Part shown: one piece after another, positions 1-9,739 of the stretch | How the letters are laid out: each line of letters opens with the position of its first letter | Position numbering within the stretch: the stretch's first letter is position 1 | NCBI GenBank assembly: GCA_029881255.1 | Contig: JAOUMY010000006.1 | Coordinates: forward strand, 1 to 64,000 | Source: Gammaproteobacteria bacterium | GTDB taxonomy: Bacteria; Pseudomonadota; Gammaproteobacteria; S012-40 | Reading direction: 5' to 3' | DNA: 64,000 nucleotides | Program-made: the position numbers and the translations under genes | Notes under the pieces: model-generated | The model's input: only the letters and a program-made list of their open reading frames with translations | Told to the model about the DNA's origin: nothing | Databases searched by the model: none

Positions 1-87
1 GGTGTTGCTCATAATATCCTCATGGCCGTTGTGAAACGATGAGGGAATTCTAAATGGGGAGTACTATTTAAAGAAGGACGTCACGAA

Positions 88-2973
88 ATGAACGGTTACG
101 GTGAGCATACGTTGACAGCAAAGGCCACGGATGCGGCGGCGAACACTAGTACCTCGTCACCATCAATCAAGGTTTTTATTGATTTCACAGCACCTGCGGC
201 ACCGGTAATCACCAGTCCAAGCACAGGCTCAACTGTCAACACCGATACGCCTCAGATCCAGGGTACAGCAGAAGCAGGCAGCGTAATACGTCTCTATAAT
301 AGCGACGGCTCTACATTAATCGGTACCGCTACTACGAATGCGAGTGGTAACTGGAGCCTGACCACTATTGCGATAGCTTTAGGCGCGCATAACCTGACAG
401 CCACCGCCACCGATAGCGCCGGCAATACCGGTAACACTTCATTGGTCCTAGACATCACTGTCAGTACTCCGGTACCCGATGTGGCCGCGTTGTTTTCAGC
501 TGCACCTAATTGGAATGACTACGTGCGTGCCGCCGATCCTGCAACAGCCTGTGATGGCAGCGAGGGTGGTGCGTATTCTAGCTGCCTGCACGGCGGCGAA
601 AAACGCTCAGTCGAGATCACCGGCTACACTAGCTGCGCTGGACTTAGCGCAAGCGACGCGCTTGGTGTCTTTGACTGGTTCTGTGACGACTCCAGTAACC
701 CGGTACGTATGATCTCCAGCGGGCTGCGCTCGAGCACCTTTATGCAAGGAGCGAGTAGCAGCGAAGCGACAAACAAACTCATTGATACAACTGCACACTT
801 TATAACTGACGGCGTGCGCAGCGGCGATATAGTCATCAATGTCAGCAGCTTTGACTTGAGTACAGTCGTGAGTGTTGACAGCGAAACGGAACTTAGTCTT
901 GACAGCGACATCTTTGTCTCTGGCAATAGTTACAACATCGCACGACAATTCTTTCTTTCCGAAATGATCGACTTTGCCACACTTGAATGGAAGCCCAACG
1001 CTGTCACTGTAAAACTTGCGGGAAATACACTTTTCACAACGACCTCAAGCAAGTGGTATAGCAACCCCATCGTGGAAGACAATGATGGTGGTGAATTGGC
1101 GGCAGAAGGAGCCGTGTATGTAGTCACCACCGACCCGCTTGCCAATTACAACATAACAGCAAACAAGATCGCGCTTGTTGTTCAACCAGACGTATCGCTG
1201 ACCGGAGCAGGTAACAGCTCTAACACACTACTCGCTGATTCGCGGAACTTTCTATGGTTAGAAGGAATAATTAATGCCCCAGGGAACCGCGTCGCTGTGT
1301 CGCTGTCTTTCACTAAATTTTCTGTACTGAGGAATTTAGAGGCGAATGGCACCAATACGTTAAATCAGGACACCGGTATTTTTATCGTTGACTCAAGTAG
1401 TAACCATCTTTCCTTTGTGACGGCAGATAATAATTCTTATCAAGGGATACTGCTACGTCGGTCAACCGACAATGTATTGTCACTCGCGCAGCTAATCAAT
1501 AGCGCTAGTGGAAATGGTCTCAAGATTGAAACAGCGTCTAGCGGAAATACCGTCAGCAACCTATTCGTATTTGACAACGATAACAATGGAATCCGCATCG
1601 AAAACTCATCAGACAATTCGCTAAACAATATTTATGTTGCCAATAGTGGCCAAAATGGGCTGTCTATTTACAAGGTTGACTTCAGCACATTTAGCAACAT
1701 CACCGTCGACAAAAGCCTGGACTTCGGCGTTCGAATTGATAGCTCCACCAACAACACACTATCTGACGTGCTCGTAAGCAACAGTCAAATCGATCACGGA
1801 ATTTCCCTGGTCTTCGGCTCAAACTTCAATACACTCTCTCGAGTCCAGTCGATCGGCAACGGGACTCACGGAGTACATGTCAATGACTCGTCAGGCGTGA
1901 GAATAACTGATGTGCAATCTTTTGGAAACAAGCGGGGAGTAACAATTACTAGCGGCTCGGGCATCATATTAGACAACGTGATGTCGGCCAATAACTCTAA
2001 TGCTGGCGTTCAGCTTAGCCAGCTATCCAACAGCTTGGTTTCGAATATAACCTCGGTAAACAACAATCGGGGATTACGCCTTAACAGCGCAGACAACAAC
2101 GTTATCAGTAATGCGACACTGGCGAACAACGTCTTAACCGGATTGGACCTGGATTACTCACATAACAATGTCATTGGCAATGTGGCTATAAACAATAACG
2201 GTGAACAGGGTGCGTTACTGGTCTGGTCACAGAACAACACCTTATCGAATTTCGCCACAGCGCATAATGGACTTGCTGGCGTAGAGCTGCAAACCAATGC
2301 GCAAGGTAACTATTTTACAGGTGAACTCAAGTTCGGGAACAACGACACCGTAGGGGTTGGGTATGACTGTCTCGTAGATGCGGAATCGAGCAGCGGCGAT
2401 CTACAAGACGACACAATAGCTGACGATGCCACCCACGAAGGGCTCTGCGTCGCGACGGGCAGTTCCGACTTTAACTCGACTACCGGTATTGTCCTGACTT
2501 CTTCTTTCACCGCAATGGTTACTACAGATACTGAAAACTATTCTCCACACGTCGATGGTGAAATTGACTTCTCCGGCATTAACGACTGGCTGAACTTTGA
2601 GCATGAATATCGTACCTGGGGCATTAATCAGGGTCCTTGTGTGTCAGGCCTAACTTGCCAAATACGAGACTGGCGATTGCTGCAAAGCGACAGCGTGTTA
2701 CGCGCCTCACTTGATCTTCCTTCTCCAGCCATAGGCACTGCCGTGCACCAGTGGTCGAACACGTCGACAACAACGTTTCTACGAAATGCTGTGGAAATTT
2801 CCAATGACGGTAGCGGCAACGACAACGGTTTGTGCGAGTCAGACGAAGTCTGCCTTTACACCCCGAACATCGCCAGTTACCAGGGGCATGGCGAAATCGT
2901 TTCGCATGGCCTTGTGTCTGTTGGTGGTGTAAACAATGTCAGTCTGATGAAATATAGTACCAATGGAAACTAG
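88..2973 (+). CDS. Ig-like / right-handed beta-helix exoprotein, N-terminally truncated
   Basis: 961 residues. Residues 1-30 look like only the last strands of a bacterial Ig-like repeat, and residues 34-125 form one complete repeat of the same type (TAPAAPVI start, GNWSLTT middle, TATDSAGNTG end). From about 380 to 770 there are many short Asn/Ser-rich turns (NTLSN, NVISN, NNGIRIENS) typical of a NosD/PbH1 right-handed beta-helix. Such proteins are usually exported and bind or process surface polysaccharide. No signal peptide is present, and the first repeat is cut mid-domain, so the 5' part is probably lost. An in-frame TGA at 40-42 blocks extension. AAGAAGGA lies about 10 nt before the ATG, so the remnant could still be translated. 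Positions 1-42 are open in the same frame and may be the tail of another gene. Confidence 0.7.
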   Translation: MNGYGEHTLTAKATDAAANTSTSSPSIKVFIDFTAPAAPVITSPSTGSTVNTDTPQIQGTAEAGSVIRLYNSDGSTLIGTATTNASGNWSLTTIAIALGAHNLTATATDSAGNTGNTSLVLDITVSTPVPDVAALFSAAPNWNDYVRAADPATACDGSEGGAYSSCLHGGEKRSVEITGYTSCAGLSASDALGVFDWFCDDSSNPVRMISSGLRSSTFMQGASSSEATNKLIDTTAHFITDGVRSGDIVINVSSFDLSTVVSVDSETELSLDSDIFVSGNSYNIARQFFLSEMIDFATLEWKPNAVTVKLAGNTLFTTTSSKWYSNPIVEDNDGGELAAEGAVYVVTTDPLANYNITANKIALVVQPDVSLTGAGNSSNTLLADSRNFLWLEGIINAPGNRVAVSLSFTKFSVLRNLEANGTNTLNQDTGIFIVDSSSNHLSFVTADNNSYQGILLRRSTDNVLSLAQLINSASGNGLKIETASSGNTVSNLFVFDNDNNGIRIENSSDNSLNNIYVANSGQNGLSIYKVDFSTFSNITVDKSLDFGVRIDSSTNNTLSDVLVSNSQIDHGISLVFGSNFNTLSRVQSIGNGTHGVHVNDSSGVRITDVQSFGNKRGVTITSGSGIILDNVMSANNSNAGVQLSQLSNSLVSNITSVNNNRGLRLNSADNNVISNATLANNVLTGLDLDYSHNNVIGNVAINNNGEQGALLVWSQNNTLSNFATAHNGLAGVELQTNAQGNYFTGELKFGNNDTVGVGYDCLVDAESSSGDLQDDTIADDATHEGLCVATGSSDFNSTTGIVLTSSFTAMVTTDTENYSPHVDGEIDFSGINDWLNFEHEYRTWGINQGPCVSGLTCQIRDWRLLQSDSVLRASLDLPSPAIGTAVHQWSNTSTTTFLRNAVEISNDGSGNDNGLCESDEVCLYTPNIASYQGHGEIVSHGLVSVGGVNNVSLMKYSTNGN

Positions 2974-3084
2974 GACGATGGTTTGACGACAGATCATTTG
3001 ATATTGCGCTAAACCTCATTCGTTTGATCTCTATAAACGAAAGAGATGTGATAATAATCGGATTTCCAGCAGCATAACGAGTCT

Positions 3085-4125
3085 CTAAAATATATCGATT
3101 TCACCGGTTTCAACATCAGCTACGATACTACCTTCCTTGACCAGAGTCTCAAAATTGTAGACTGAATTTCGTCCGTTCTCTTTTGCGTAGTAAAGTGCCT
3201 TGTCGGCTCGTTCCAGTATGATCGGAGGGTAGTCTTGCTCGGTAATTTTAGCGTAGCCAATGCTTACGGTCACTGTACCCACCATAGGGAATGAATACGT
3301 CTCCATGGTATTGCGAAAACGGTTGAGTACGTTCGCCGCTGTTTCCATTGGTATAGGAGCAAGCACGACGATGAACTCTTCTCCACCAAACCGAAATAGT
3401 AAATCGGATGACCGAAAACACTTCTTCATTTGTTGTGACAATGTCAAAATCACTTCGTCACCATACATGTGACCAAATTGATCGTTAACCCGCTTGAAAT
3501 GATCGATATCCAGGATAACCAGCCAGGCACTGGAATTATCATGTAACTGGCGAAGATTTCCTTCACAATCATCTTCAACTTCTTTTTTCTGGTTGATTTC
3601 CTGAAGTTGCAGTAAGCGTTTTAGTTTGTGATCAAAGCTACGACGGTTCAACAACCCGGTTAGCTTATCTCTCTCACTCTTATCCATAACCACCATAAAA
3701 TTATTGTAAATATTGGTAAGTCTCTCGATAATCACATGGTATTTGGATAAGTTTCTCTCACTGACTAACGATATAATCCCTAGCACACTACCTTCACGAA
3801 AAATCGGGTAGATCAATCTATAGCGACCACCCTCAATTGACATATTCACAGGCTTAACCGTTTTTGCACATTGCTGTATTGCGCTATCAGTCTTTACTGG
3901 TTTCTTTCGGTCAGACCAAATCAGGCAATTACCCTCGCCAGATCTCGCCTCTACCCGTTCAAGTTCTTCCGCTATGTGGTACTTACCGTTGCGCGCAAAA
4001 TTCAATAGTGAAACAGAGGAAACAGAAGTGAGATCGATAAGGATATTTACAAATGAACGATTCAGCATGTCGACATCGCGCTGCGAAGTCATATCGATAA
4101 TATTGTCGAGTATCCTAGCCTGCAT
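3085..4125 (-). CDS. Diguanylate cyclase (GGDEF) with N-terminal GAF-like domain
   Basis: Cytoplasmic enzyme predicted to make cyclic di-GMP from two GTP. With the start chosen here it has 346 residues. The catalytic loop GGEEF is at about 247-251. The product-inhibition I-site RSSD lies a few residues upstream, so feedback control is probably intact. Residues 1-160 resemble a GAF sensor (conserved spacing in VEARSGEGNCLIW and IYPIFREGSVLGIISLV), ligand unknown. The open frame extends to a TTG at 4269, but the extra 48 residues look unlike the family and the ATG at 4125 has GAAG 8 nt upstream. It converges on the beta-helix gene and has no operon partner. Confidence 0.85.
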   Translation of the reverse strand: MQARILDNIIDMTSQRDVDMLNRSFVNILIDLTSVSSVSLLNFARNGKYHIAEELERVEARSGEGNCLIWSDRKKPVKTDSAIQQCAKTVKPVNMSIEGGRYRLIYPIFREGSVLGIISLVSERNLSKYHVIIERLTNIYNNFMVVMDKSERDKLTGLLNRRSFDHKLKRLLQLQEINQKKEVEDDCEGNLRQLHDNSSAWLVILDIDHFKRVNDQFGHMYGDEVILTLSQQMKKCFRSSDLLFRFGGEEFIVVLAPIPMETAANVLNRFRNTMETYSFPMVGTVTVSIGYAKITEQDYPPIILERADKALYYAKENGRNSVYNFETLVKEGSIVADVETGEIDIF

Positions 4126-4605
4126 ATTGTATACTTCAGTGTTATCTACGCGGGATACGGAATTGGTCCGCGGAAAAATATTGTCCGTCGGCACTGTTGT
4201 TTGGGAAAAAACTACACAAACTATGGACGACAGACACAATCTTTTACAAACCCAGTGATATTCAATCAAAATCCGAAGGCCTGTTTACCTTTCTTATAAC
4301 GTGTTCAGAGACGTAATTCTTGAATATACGTAAGATCAATTTTGTTAAAAAGTGAATAGTAAATTTTCAAATGCAACGTTTTGAGTAGGGAAGCAGGAAG
4401 AATGGAAAGGATCGAACTGTGATTGTTCCAAGCGTTTCAACAATCTCTCCGATCAAGTTGGCGAAGACGCTTGTTGAAAATACTACGGTAATTGTGGTGG
4501 ATGCATTTATTGTCTATCCTCGTGAAGACTATCGATGTCACTCCCTGTTGACTAAGTCGCGTTTTACAAAACCAGTACGACATAGAAGATCAACTTCAAT
4601 TAGTG
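4126..4605. other. Intergenic region without a convincing gene
   Basis: About 480 nt between the divergently read diguanylate cyclase and the 3' end of the methyltransferase gene. A 76-codon frame from a GTG at 4419 has no Shine-Dalgarno, no recognisable sequence and runs into the next gene's 3' end. There is an imperfect hairpin with 9-bp arms TTTCAACAA (4435-4443) and TTGTTGAAA (4471-4479) with a 27-nt loop. The cyclase promoter should lie here. Confidence 0.5.
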
Positions 4606-5781
4606 TTAGTCATTCACGTGTGCCGACACCAGAATATTCCTGGGCGTAATTTCGCTTGTACAAAACTCCGAAACATTCACCTTGTATCCTTTGGATTCAA
4701 GAAAAGTCGCCATATCGAACACCATCCACAATTCGATCGCACGTCTAAATAGTTGCCGCAGCAGGCTCAGTCGCATGACTTCGCCTTGCCGCTGCCAGGC
4801 CAGTTTTTCTATCGCTTGCCAATCGGTATCCCCAGCCAACTCATCGCCCTCGCGCTGTGCCAGTTTTTCACAGAACGCTTCAAATGACAGTTTTAGCCAC
4901 GGTTTATCAATAGGTCGAATATTTTGAAATGCCACATCGGGATACTGTTGCCTGCGCAACATCTCGTATCCCAGTTTCCAGGCCATTTCCTTGTCGCGCA
5001 ATACGAGTTGCGCATGTGGCGCAGTTTCGCTGCCGGTAACAGCGAGGCGCATATCGTCACGACTGAGTTTTAATGCCAGATCTTTGTTAAAAGCTATATA
5101 GCTATCATGACGACCAAGATGGTAGCAACAAGGGGCGATGTCCAGTGCTTTGGTCGTCGCTGATTGTGCGCCATGTATCAGTTGGCGATGCAGATCACCA
5201 CATGCATGTAATGCAAGAACGTGTTTACCGTTAAGGTGCTTGAGCGTGCGACTATCAAGCGCATCCTCGACATGAAAAATCTGCTCCACACCCGCGCGGG
5301 CAGACAATCGTTGTCCCTCTTCGCACAAGACCTGATTCCATTCAACAGTCTCTACACGCTGTTGCCACAGTTTTCCAAGAGTGCGCCCGAGGTGGCCTTT
5401 GCCACCACACCACTCGAGCAGTGTCGTCCCTGTGTTTGTTAGCGCATGGCTGAAACGTTCGATTTGACGTTTTTTTCGTCCTGGGACTTCCCATCCAAAC
5501 TGTGCTTCGTTCAATTCGTTAACTGAAACTGCGGACCTGGGTATAGCACACAACACGGTGAGTTTAGCCAATTCAGGAATATAGCGCGTCACCTGAGAAA
5601 GCAAAGCAGTAGAATCTTGTCCCAGGCGCGTGAGTGTATCATCGTCAAGACCGAGCAAATATGCGCTAAGATCTGGATAGTATTCACACCACACGGGACG
5701 CATCTCCCGATACGGCTGAGGTCGCCACAACTCCGCATGGCGAATCAAAAAGTCATCCAGATCAAGAAGACGTGTTTTCAA
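4606..5781 (-). CDS. SAM-dependent methyltransferase, Methyltransf_32 / Trm13-like
   Basis: 391 residues, cytoplasmic. The SAM-binding motif I is LEWCGGKGHLG near residues 122-132. Further downstream are the family hallmarks LALHACGDLH and the cysteine pair in DIAPCCYHLG. These identify the PF13679-type methyltransferase group, related to eukaryotic Trm13, which modifies tRNA; the bacterial substrate is not established. The start codon is TTG, preceded by AGAGAAAG, and the frame has no better ATG. It is a single gene with no obvious partner. Confidence 0.8.
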   Translation of the reverse strand: MKTRLLDLDDFLIRHAELWRPQPYREMRPVWCEYYPDLSAYLLGLDDDTLTRLGQDSTALLSQVTRYIPELAKLTVLCAIPRSAVSVNELNEAQFGWEVPGRKKRQIERFSHALTNTGTTLLEWCGGKGHLGRTLGKLWQQRVETVEWNQVLCEEGQRLSARAGVEQIFHVEDALDSRTLKHLNGKHVLALHACGDLHRQLIHGAQSATTKALDIAPCCYHLGRHDSYIAFNKDLALKLSRDDMRLAVTGSETAPHAQLVLRDKEMAWKLGYEMLRRQQYPDVAFQNIRPIDKPWLKLSFEAFCEKLAQREGDELAGDTDWQAIEKLAWQRQGEVMRLSLLRQLFRRAIELWMVFDMATFLESKGYKVNVSEFCTSEITPRNILVSAHVND

Positions 5782-6072
5782 TTGGGACTTTCTCTAAATC
5801 GGAATCGCTATTATAAACCAGCTTTCCTGCCCTACCAGAGCCCGTAGGTAGTCATAGGGCAGTGTTCCGAGAATCTACTCGCTGACTACTGAAAGTCTGG
5901 AGCAAGCACTTACCCGCGCCGGATTTCTATTGAGAATAAAGTGCAATTCAGCTCAGAAATCGGGGAGTACACATTGTTCGCGAGAAAATAAGAAATATTT
6001 GCTTTTTAAATCAAAACGGTTTAAGAATCCTGCTCAAAATCTCATTTGGACTGATCAGGAGAAGGACGGGGT

Positions 6073-6462
6073 TTGCCAACCCCTGCCGCTGTCGATATGA
6101 AATCAACCGACAACAAACTGGACAAAATTGTTGAACAGGCCCGACGCGATCGTGAGAAACGCGAACAAGGTTATCGGGAACAAGCTCTGAAGATGTTTCC
6201 GCACATCTGCGGTCGCTGCACGCGGGAATTCCATCGCGCAAATCTGCACGAACTCACCGTACATCACCGAGACCACAATCACGACAATAACCCACCCGAT
6301 GGAAGCAACTGGGAATTATTGTGCGTTTATTGTCATGACAACGAGCATCAACGGCAGCTGGAAGCACAGAATGGCGCGACAGCAACTACAAAGAAGAGCA
6401 CATCAGCCGCAACACACAATCCCTTCGACAAACTGAAGGATATGCTTAAAGGCAAGGAATAA
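6073..6462 (+). CDS. yajD: YajD-like HNH nuclease-family protein
   Basis: 129 residues. It aligns by eye with E. coli YajD: GYREQALKMFP, CGRCTREF, LTVHHRDHNHDNNP, DGSNWELLCVYCHD and a C-terminal NPFDKLKDMLKGK. The paired CxxC motifs and the HHRDHNH core form a zinc-bound HNH fold. The physiological substrate of YajD is unknown. The TTG at 6073 is favoured because AGGAG (6056-6060) is about 12 nt upstream. An ATG at 6097 is the alternative and would remove only eight non-conserved residues. Confidence 0.85.
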   Translation: MPTPAAVDMKSTDNKLDKIVEQARRDREKREQGYREQALKMFPHICGRCTREFHRANLHELTVHHRDHNHDNNPPDGSNWELLCVYCHDNEHQRQLEAQNGATATTKKSTSAATHNPFDKLKDMLKGKE

Positions 6463-6567
6463 CGGTATTTTGCATTGCGCGTATTAATATGCAGCACAAA
6501 ATACTGTTAATTATTTTCAGTGACACGAATTAAATCAATTGAAAGCAACGCTAGTCTAGAGGAATCA

Positions 6568-7431
6568 TCAAGACTGACGTCGCAGCAACATCAACGCGCC
6601 ACCAGCGAGAAGGTATAACGTACCTGGCGCAGGAACCGGCGTTGGTGTAGTTCCGGGAGTAACATTTGCAATATATCCCGGACGATCATTTATCGTCGCA
6701 AAATTCGCGGCATTCACGCTAATCATGAGTTGCATGGGATTACAGTTTACGGAAGTCATTAACGTGCCATCGGGATTGGTTCCGATAATTTGGGTTTCGC
6801 AGGTATCGTATGCCCACTCAGTGTATAACTGACCGTTCGGCGCATCGTCAGGAAGCACGCCGCTGCTGTAATAGTAGTTACCCATACGAGCAATATCATC
6901 CACCACGCCGCCTGTCCCGTCGCTAATCTGTAATATTACCTCCGACAAACCTTCGGCATATACGCCATCAGTATCGTTGACGACATTCAGGTCAATTGCA
7001 TAGTCAATCATTGCAGACAAGACACCGGTTCCATTGACTTCCACTGTCCAGCTCACATATGCAGTCGCTCCACCACCCTGGCTTAACTGGGAAAGATAGA
7101 TATCCGTCCCCATTTGATTGTTCTCATCCCACAAAAAACCTGCGTCCCAGGTTGGCAAAGAACTGGAACGACCAGTGACTGCCCCTAATGTGCTGGTGAT
7201 AGTTGGTGTCGTGTCGCCGCTAAACTCGGTAGGATCTGCAACATCAACGTCGAAACCACCTGCAGCGGTATTCAATATAGCTGCGGTTCCTGTATCGCTC
7301 ACCGAAAACTGGTTTAAGTCCAAAAAAGTAGAACCTTCTACCAGCGGAAAGGCATGTACCACTGGTATGGCGAAAATAGACAAGCCAAGTATGGCAGACT
7401 TGTATGCGATAGATTTGCTAAGGTGCGACAT
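6568..7431 (-). CDS. PEP-CTERM sorting-signal protein
   Basis: 287 residues, exported. A signal peptide runs from the start to about VVHA (residue 27). The middle is a beta-rich domain of unknown role. The C-terminus has the tripartite PEP-CTERM signal: a VPAPGTLY motif (PAP variant of PEP), a hydrophobic segment and the basic tail RRQS. Family knowledge says such proteins are processed by an exosortase in exopolysaccharide-producing bacteria; no exosortase is in the window. The start at 7431 is chosen over 7467 because GAGGGA sits 4 nt before it and the signal peptide then begins normally. Confidence 0.85.
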   Translation of the reverse strand: MSHLSKSIAYKSAILGLSIFAIPVVHAFPLVEGSTFLDLNQFSVSDTGTAAILNTAAGGFDVDVADPTEFSGDTTPTITSTLGAVTGRSSSLPTWDAGFLWDENNQMGTDIYLSQLSQGGGATAYVSWTVEVNGTGVLSAMIDYAIDLNVVNDTDGVYAEGLSEVILQISDGTGGVVDDIARMGNYYYSSGVLPDDAPNGQLYTEWAYDTCETQIIGTNPDGTLMTSVNCNPMQLMISVNAANFATINDRPGYIANVTPGTTPTPVPAPGTLYLLAGGALMLLRRQS

Positions 7432-7773
7432 CAATCCCTCTCTTATGGAAAACATATGCAACGACATAAAGTGGGATAGCGTGACGAGATCCCTATTCTT
7501 GATTTTATGTGCGTAGGAATTGTCCCTGATCGAGGTTTAACAAGTCAAACAGTGATTCCTTATATGCAACTCCGATTAGGCATGACTAAACGTTTTCAAT
7601 CGATAACTCATCTAGCACAGCAGTTGTAAGCCGCTCAGTTCGCTAAGTTAAATTGCGCGTGCAAGCTGCGCGACATATATCTGCGGAATATATTTGATAA
7701 TTCTACTGTCAAAGCATCCTGGTCTTATCCGAAAACAGTGGTCTGTCCCCTCACGCGACTCAATACGGCAAGA
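7432..7773. other. Intergenic region, no gene seen
   Basis: About 340 nt upstream of the PEP-CTERM gene and downstream of an outer-membrane protein remnant. It should hold the PEP-CTERM promoter. I see no coding signal, repeat or RNA gene in it. Confidence 0.5.
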
Positions 7774-8142
7774 TTAGTAGTTGGCTTGCAAGCGCAAACC
7801 CGCATAATGCAACCAGGCAAAATTGTAGACCACATCAACATCCGCTCCACCTTCGACGGTGCGATACCCTACCCCCATAGTCCAGTTCTTGTGCAGGCGA
7901 TATTGAACAAACATACCAAAATCGATGGCGTGTCCATACTTTGAACCTATCGCATCTATGTCGCTTTGTATGTGCCACTGTTTATTGAAACGCATTTCAC
8001 CAGCGAGATGTCATAAAGGCACAAATCCAAGATCAGGAAAACTACTTTCCACTGCACCTTGCTTCAAGGCAATATCGGCGTGGCGAATTTTTGCGGTAAA
8101 CCCCGCGTCCCACGACCACATCAGGATCCACACGCTGCGCAT
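7774..8142 (-). pseudogene. Decayed outer-membrane beta-barrel protein, 3' remnant with in-frame TGA
   Basis: Read on the minus strand, 8142 to 7774 encodes about 122 codons in one frame interrupted by TGA at 8011-8013. Upstream of the stop are WSWDAGFTAKIRHADIALK and ESSFPDLGFVPL. Downstream are HLAGEMRFNKQWHIQ, then GYRTVEGGADVDVVYNFAW and an aromatic end (QANY), as in barrel proteins recognised by the Bam machinery. The protein reads continuously across the TGA, which fits a single T-to-G change from a Leu TTA codon. The N-terminal two-thirds of the family is missing. The last 73 codons have an ATG but no Shine-Dalgarno. Confidence 0.7.
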
Positions 8143-8290
8143 ATTGAACACCTTTCAACTATCGATGCTTCAATACAACACACGACAAAAGTGCTATCTA
8201 GATAGAAAAGAAGTGGTATTGTCACAACGTGTTTTCGGCAAAAAACTAACTTCCGTTCAGACAAGTACAGAACTTACCCGCACCACTCCG

Positions 8291-9190
8291 CTACTGAAAT
8301 AGCTCCCGTTCTTGTTTCGCGCGCTGAAGAATGTGTTCGATAAGCAAACGTGTTTTATTGGGCAAGTTTTCCCGCCGTAGGTAAATCAAATGAAAGGGTG
8401 CCTCTTCTCCCTGATACTCAGGTAACACACGCTGCAAACGACCGTTTTGAATATAAACATTGGCAACCATTGCCGGGACCAGGGCAATACCGGCAGCATA
8501 CGACACCGCTTCGAGCACAGACGTCATATCATTGAGGATAAGTCTTGCTGTTATCGGCACATCAACAGTGTTGCCTTTGTTTTGTAATTTCCAGTTGTAA
8601 TTAGAAAGACTGCGCGAATACACAATTGCGGGTATGTTGCAGAGATCTGAAACGCTTTCTATTCGATGTTGCTGTAATAATTCCGGGCTGGCACACACAA
8701 TTCTTGGCGTCGTTGCGAGCGGGCGACTGACCAGCGTCGAATCTCTCAAGTACCCCACGCGTATCGCGACATCAAAACCCTGCGCCGCCATGTTTTGTTC
8801 TTCATCACTTAAATTGACATCGAGTACGATTTCGGGAAATTGCACGCAAAACTCAGCTAACCAACGCGACAGAAAAATACGCCCGGCTGTAACCGGAGCC
8901 GTAATGCGGATAGTCCCGCGAGGCTGTGACGAAATATCCTGCGATAAATCCTGAATGAGTCGCTGTTCTTCTGCCAGACGCTGACAGGAAGGAAGCAATT
9001 GTTCGCCTGCCTCGGTGACCGATAAATGCCGGGTAGTGCGATGCAACAACTGCACTTTAAGTGCGGATTCCAGGGCGCTGATCTGCCGGCTGAGCGTGGA
9101 TTTCGGAATCCCAAGCCGATTCGCGGCCGCCTGAAACGAACCTTCCTCGACCACATAGGCATAGTAAATCAATGCGTTAGTATCTATCAT
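8291..9190 (-). CDS. LysR-family transcriptional regulator
   Basis: 299 residues, the usual LysR length. The winged helix-turn-helix is at about 14-40 (SFQAAANRLGIPKSTLSR) and the periplasmic-binding-protein-like effector domain covers about 90-295. The N-terminus and the effector region RGTIRITAPVTAGR resemble the large CrgA/AaeR-like subgroup. It is divergent from the cytochrome and DUF1971 genes, with 93 bp between start codons. A weak dyad, ATTCC (9209-9213) and GGAAT (9230-9234), lies in that gap and could be its operator. By the usual LysR pattern it may control the divergent genes. Confidence 0.9.
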   Translation of the reverse strand: MIDTNALIYYAYVVEEGSFQAAANRLGIPKSTLSRQISALESALKVQLLHRTTRHLSVTEAGEQLLPSCQRLAEEQRLIQDLSQDISSQPRGTIRITAPVTAGRIFLSRWLAEFCVQFPEIVLDVNLSDEEQNMAAQGFDVAIRVGYLRDSTLVSRPLATTPRIVCASPELLQQHRIESVSDLCNIPAIVYSRSLSNYNWKLQNKGNTVDVPITARLILNDMTSVLEAVSYAAGIALVPAMVANVYIQNGRLQRVLPEYQGEEAPFHLIYLRRENLPNKTRLLIEHILQRAKQERELFQ

Positions 9191-9283
9191 CCCATTTATG
9201 AAACAGATATTCCCAATATTTGCAATTATGGAATTATAGCCAATAGGCGATAATAAGCCAGACGCAACTGAATGGAGAAAGCC

Positions 9284-9724
9284 ATGAACACACGCATTTT
9301 TGTCGTTACAACTGTTTTCCTCGCCTTACTAAGCAATGCCAGCCTGGTTCGCGCACAAGATACCTCGGCGGATATGCGAACGCCGATAGAACTGGATCCG
9401 GAGGCCAAGGCGTTTGTGCTTGCAGAGATGCGACACCTGCTCGAATCCGTACAGACCATTATGGACGCTGCACTGCGCAAAGATATGAATAGCGTAGTAA
9501 GTACAGCGACACCTATGGGCATGGCAGCCATGCAGGCTACGCCACCACAAATTGGCAAGCAACTGCCTATGACCTTTCGTCAAATGGGGCGCGGCGTTCA
9601 TGAGGCAATGGATGTTATCGCACGAGATGCCAGGGACTTTGGTGAACCGAACAATACGCTTGAGCAGGTCAACGCCATGTTGAAGTCATGTGTCGATTGC
9701 CATCGGGTCTTTCGCTTTAAATAA
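9284..9724 (+). CDS. Small periplasmic c-type cytochrome (cytochrome c'-like)
   Basis: 146 residues. The signal peptide ends near LVRAQ (about residue 25). The only heme motif is CVDCH close to the C-terminus, followed by RVFRFK. A C-terminal CxxCH after a helical, Met-rich chain is the class II (cytochrome c') arrangement: a four-helix bundle that carries electrons or binds NO or CO. The start at 9284 is chosen because GGAG lies 5 nt upstream; an ATG at 9272 would add four residues. It is followed 15 nt later by the DUF1971 gene, so the two are probably cotranscribed. Confidence 0.8.
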   Translation: MNTRIFVVTTVFLALLSNASLVRAQDTSADMRTPIELDPEAKAFVLAEMRHLLESVQTIMDAALRKDMNSVVSTATPMGMAAMQATPPQIGKQLPMTFRQMGRGVHEAMDVIARDARDFGEPNNTLEQVNAMLKSCVDCHRVFRFK

Positions 9725-9739
9725 TGCAGGAGTATTTAT

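Noticed and set aside
3019-3041. TTCGTTT / AAACGAA hairpin as terminator between convergent genes
   Set aside because: Seven-base AT-rich stem with a 9-nt loop and no U-tract; too weak to list as a terminator.
4419-4649. 76-codon plus-strand frame in the gap after the diguanylate cyclase
   Set aside because: GTG start without Shine-Dalgarno, low-complexity basic tail, and overlap with the 3' end of the methyltransferase gene; no family resemblance.
7774-7995. Annotating the 73-codon tail as an intact small gene
   Set aside because: The sequence on the other side of the TGA at 8011 belongs to the same protein family, so it is the end of a broken gene.
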